Source: Acidobacteriota bacterium (GTDB lineage: Bacteria; Acidobacteriota; Terriglobia; Bryobacterales; JACQDG01). Taken from it: a stretch of DNA of 6,965 nucleotides. Where the stretch lies: assembly GCA_016201185.1 (NCBI GenBank), contig JACQDG010000162.1:1-6965 (forward strand), written 5' to 3'. The translations under genes and the position numbers were made by a program. Position 1 is the stretch's first letter, and the number at the start of each line of letters is the position of its first letter. The notes below the pieces were generated by a model. The model was not told where the DNA came from and did not search any database. It saw nothing but the letters and a program-made list of their open reading frames with translations. Below, piece after piece: positions 5,314 to 6,965 of this stretch.

Positions 5314-6948
5314 ATGAAGCCGCCGATGCACGCCGATGCACGCCGATATAAAGCCTTTCATCTGCGTTTATCTGCTTTTATCTGCGGCTTTCTTTGGGTT
5401 TCGGTTGTCTTAGGCGCGGCCCAGTACGACTTAGTTATACAAAATGCCCGGGTGCTGGACGGCACGGGCAACCCATGGTTCCGGGCGGACATCGGCATCG
5501 CCGGCGGAAAGATCGTCGCGGTGGGGAAGCTCGAGGCGGCCGGGGCCGCGCGGGTCATCGACGCACGGGAGCGGATGGTGGCTCCGGGCTTCATCGACGT
5601 TCACACCCACATCGAAATTGAGGACGGCATTTTAGAGCGGCCGGAGGCGCGGAACTTCATCACCGACGGCGTGACGACGGTCGTCACCGGCAATTGCGGC
5701 CTCTCGCGGACCGATGTGGCGAAGTTTTTTGCTGAGCTGGAGGCGAAAGGTCCGGCCATCAATGTGGCGACGCTGATCGGGCACAACTCGGTGCGGGAGG
5801 CCGTGATGGGGACGGCCAACCGGCAACCCACCGCGGAGGAGATGGACCGGATGCGGGCCCTGGTCGAACAGGCCATGCGGTACGGGGCGGTGGGGTTTTC
5901 GACCGGCCTTATCTACGTTCCGGGGACCTACTCGAAGAGCGAGGAGGTGGTCGAGCTGGCCAAAACCGCCGCGCGCTACGGCGGGGTTTACGCGAGCCAC
6001 ATGCGCGACGAAGGCGAGAAAGTGCTGGATGCCATTGCAGAAGCCCTGCGCGTGGGGCGCGAGGCGCACATGCCGGTGGAGCTTTCGCACTTCAAGATCG
6101 ACAACCAGCGGCTGTGGGGCTGGAGCGAAAAGACCCTGGCGGCGGTGGAGGCGGCGCGGCGGGAAGGGATCGACGTGGTGGTGGACCAATACCCTTACAC
6201 GTCTTCGAGCACCAACATCGGCATGCTGCTGCCCAGTTGGGCGCTGGCCGATGGCCCGGAGCAGATCCGGCAGCGGCTGACCGACCCGGCCACTAAGGCC
6301 AAGATCATACAGGAAATGGAGGACCGCTGGGCGGGGCGCCACGGGCGAAAGCGGCTCGACTGGGCCCACGTCGCGCAGTGTAAATGGGACCCAAGCCTGG
6401 AGGGCAAGACGATTACCCAGATCACGCAGGAGAAGGGGCGCAAGGTCGAGTGGGCCGAGGAGTTCCAGACGGTGTTCGACATTCTGCTGGGCGGCGGCGC
6501 GACGATGGTGTACGACTCGATGGGTCCGCAGGACGTGGAGCGGATTTTGCGGTACCCGAACACGGCCGTGGCCAGCGACGCGGTGGGCATTCCGGAGTTC
6601 GGCGTCGGCGTCCCCCACCCGCGCTCTTACGGCACCAACACCCGGGTCATTTCCAAATATGTGCGGGAGCTGGGGGTGATCACGCTGGAGGAGGCGGTGC
6701 GGAAGATGACGTCGCTGCCGGCGCGGACCTTCGGCTTCCGCGACCGAGGCCAGGTGCGGGAAGGCTTCTGGGCCGACCTGCTGATCTTCGATCCGGCGCG
6801 CGTGGCTGACCTGGCGACCTTCGAGAAGCCCCATCAGTACTCCGCTGGTTTCGACTATGTGCTGGTGAATGGAGTGCCGGTGATCGAGGAAGGACGGGCT
6901 GGCGAGGCGCGGCCGGGGCGGGTGGTACGGCGGGCGTCCGCGAATTGA
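5314..6948 (+). CDS. Exported N-acyl-D-amino-acid deacylase-type amidohydrolase
   Basis: The 544-residue product belongs to the amidohydrolase superfamily, D-aminoacylase branch, which removes the acyl group from N-acyl-D-amino acids. Residues 38-95 form the small beta domain (YDLVIQNARVLDGTGNPW). Metal and active-site motifs follow: DVHTH (95-99), GNCG with Cys128, YASHMRDEGE (226-235, His229), VELSHFK (255-261, His259), SDAVG (421-425, Asp422) and HPRSYGT (435-441). The spacing resembles Alcaligenes D-aminoacylase, where the corresponding Cys is a zinc ligand. Dihydroorotase and D-hydantoinase are less likely because of the GNCG Cys and SHMR. Residues 14-36 are a signal peptide encoded largely by an interspersed repeat (5321-5390). 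The ATG abuts the DUF1080 stop (TAAATG); ATG 5326 is an alternative start. The exact substrate is unknown. Confidence 0.88.
   Translation: MKPPMHADARRYKAFHLRLSAFICGFLWVSVVLGAAQYDLVIQNARVLDGTGNPWFRADIGIAGGKIVAVGKLEAAGAARVIDARERMVAPGFIDVHTHIEIEDGILERPEARNFITDGVTTVVTGNCGLSRTDVAKFFAELEAKGPAINVATLIGHNSVREAVMGTANRQPTAEEMDRMRALVEQAMRYGAVGFSTGLIYVPGTYSKSEEVVELAKTAARYGGVYASHMRDEGEKVLDAIAEALRVGREAHMPVELSHFKIDNQRLWGWSEKTLAAVEAARREGIDVVVDQYPYTSSSTNIGMLLPSWALADGPEQIRQRLTDPATKAKIIQEMEDRWAGRHGRKRLDWAHVAQCKWDPSLEGKTITQITQEKGRKVEWAEEFQTVFDILLGGGATMVYDSMGPQDVERILRYPNTAVASDAVGIPEFGVGVPHPRSYGTNTRVISKYVRELGVITLEEAVRKMTSLPARTFGFRDRGQVREGFWADLLIFDPARVADLATFEKPHQYSAGFDYVLVNGVPVIEEGRAGEARPGRVVRRASAN
5321..5390 (+). 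repeat. Interspersed repeat of two sets of three 10-bp units, inside the amidohydrolase leader
   Basis: Three units CGCCGATGCA, CGCCGATGCA and CGCCGATATA occupy 5321-5350. After AAGCCTTTCA come three units TCTGCGTTTA, TCTGCTTTTA and TCTGCGGCTT (5361-5390). The similarity to a wider repeat may continue to about 5403 (TTTGGGTTTC). I recall this CGCCGAT...ATCTGCG-TTTATCTGCG pattern as a common dispersed repeat in several bacterial phyla; this is from memory and was not searched. Because 10 is not a multiple of 3, the units encode different residues in turn (HADARRY, then HLRLSAFICGF). Confidence 0.7.
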
Positions 6949-6955
6949 AGGAAGT

Positions 6956-6965
6956 ATGTCTGCGC
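6956..6965 (+). CDS. Possible start of a further gene, cut by the window end
   Basis: After the amidohydrolase stop (6946-6948) the sequence GAAGGAAGT leads to ATG TCT GCG C. A purine-rich AGGAAG lies 2-4 nt before the ATG, which is closer than ideal. Only three codons (Met-Ser-Ala) are visible, so no product can be named. If real, it would extend the operon. Confidence 0.3.

Noticed and set aside
5321..5390. CRISPR-like array from the TCTGC and CGCCGAT repeats
   Set aside because: The units are 10 bp with no spacers and lie within a coding frame; there are no cas genes in the window.
5632..6834. Minus-strand frame of 400 codons opposite the amidohydrolase
   Set aside because: It is antisense to a gene with clear catalytic motifs, has low-complexity His/Arg/Pro content and no family resemblance.

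Overview
The window is GC-rich bacterial chromosome (roughly 60-65% G+C by eye). Every convincing gene is on the + strand. The best guess for the host is an Acidobacteriota member, possibly Bryobacterales/Solibacter-like. The reasons are small secreted Sm-like/glycine-zipper proteins, an N-acyl-D-amino-acid deacylase with an export signal beside a DUF1080 protein, and a dispersed repeat of the GTGGGACAGGCATTCC...GCCTGTC type. No rRNA or other phylogenetic marker was available, so this assignment is inference.

Region 1 (1-1387) holds three small consecutive genes starting at 38, 525 and 1085. Each encodes an exported protein with a hydrophobic N-terminus followed by a short beta-rich segment of the form V-x-V-x-L/F-x-x-G-x-x-L/V-x-G-x-I/V. 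The first two end in a hydrophobic or glycine-zipper membrane segment; the third stops before one. They look like diverged tandem copies of one unnamed envelope family.

Region 2 (1388-1950) is about 560 bases without a convincing + strand gene. It contains an imperfect palindrome at 1736-1778. Next to it is a minus-strand stretch (about 1781-1880) that reads like the C-terminal end of a decayed gene. A plausible short-leader promoter for the following operon lies near its right end.

Region 3 (1951-4732) is a tightly packed housekeeping operon: xseB, ispA-type prenyl synthase, tlyA and nadK. It is a version of the conserved xseA-xseB-ispA-dxs-tlyA-(nadK)-(ahrC)-recN neighbourhood of other bacteria, without dxs between ispA and tlyA and without recN after nadK.

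Region 4 (4729-6948) continues with no gap into a secreted DUF1080 (3-keto-disaccharide hydrolase-like) gene, whose GTG start overlaps the nadK stop. It is followed by an exported D-aminoacylase-type amidohydrolase whose ATG directly abuts the previous stop codon. The first ~30 codons of the amidohydrolase consist of an interspersed repeat built from two sets of three 10-bp units, and this repeat supplies most of the signal peptide. A new gene may begin at 6956, but the window ends after three codons.

The most interesting observations are the repeat-derived signal peptide, the trio of Sm-like envelope proteins, and the fusion of a housekeeping operon to a secreted catabolic pair. Nothing in the window looks like a defence system, CRISPR array, prophage or complete mobile element.
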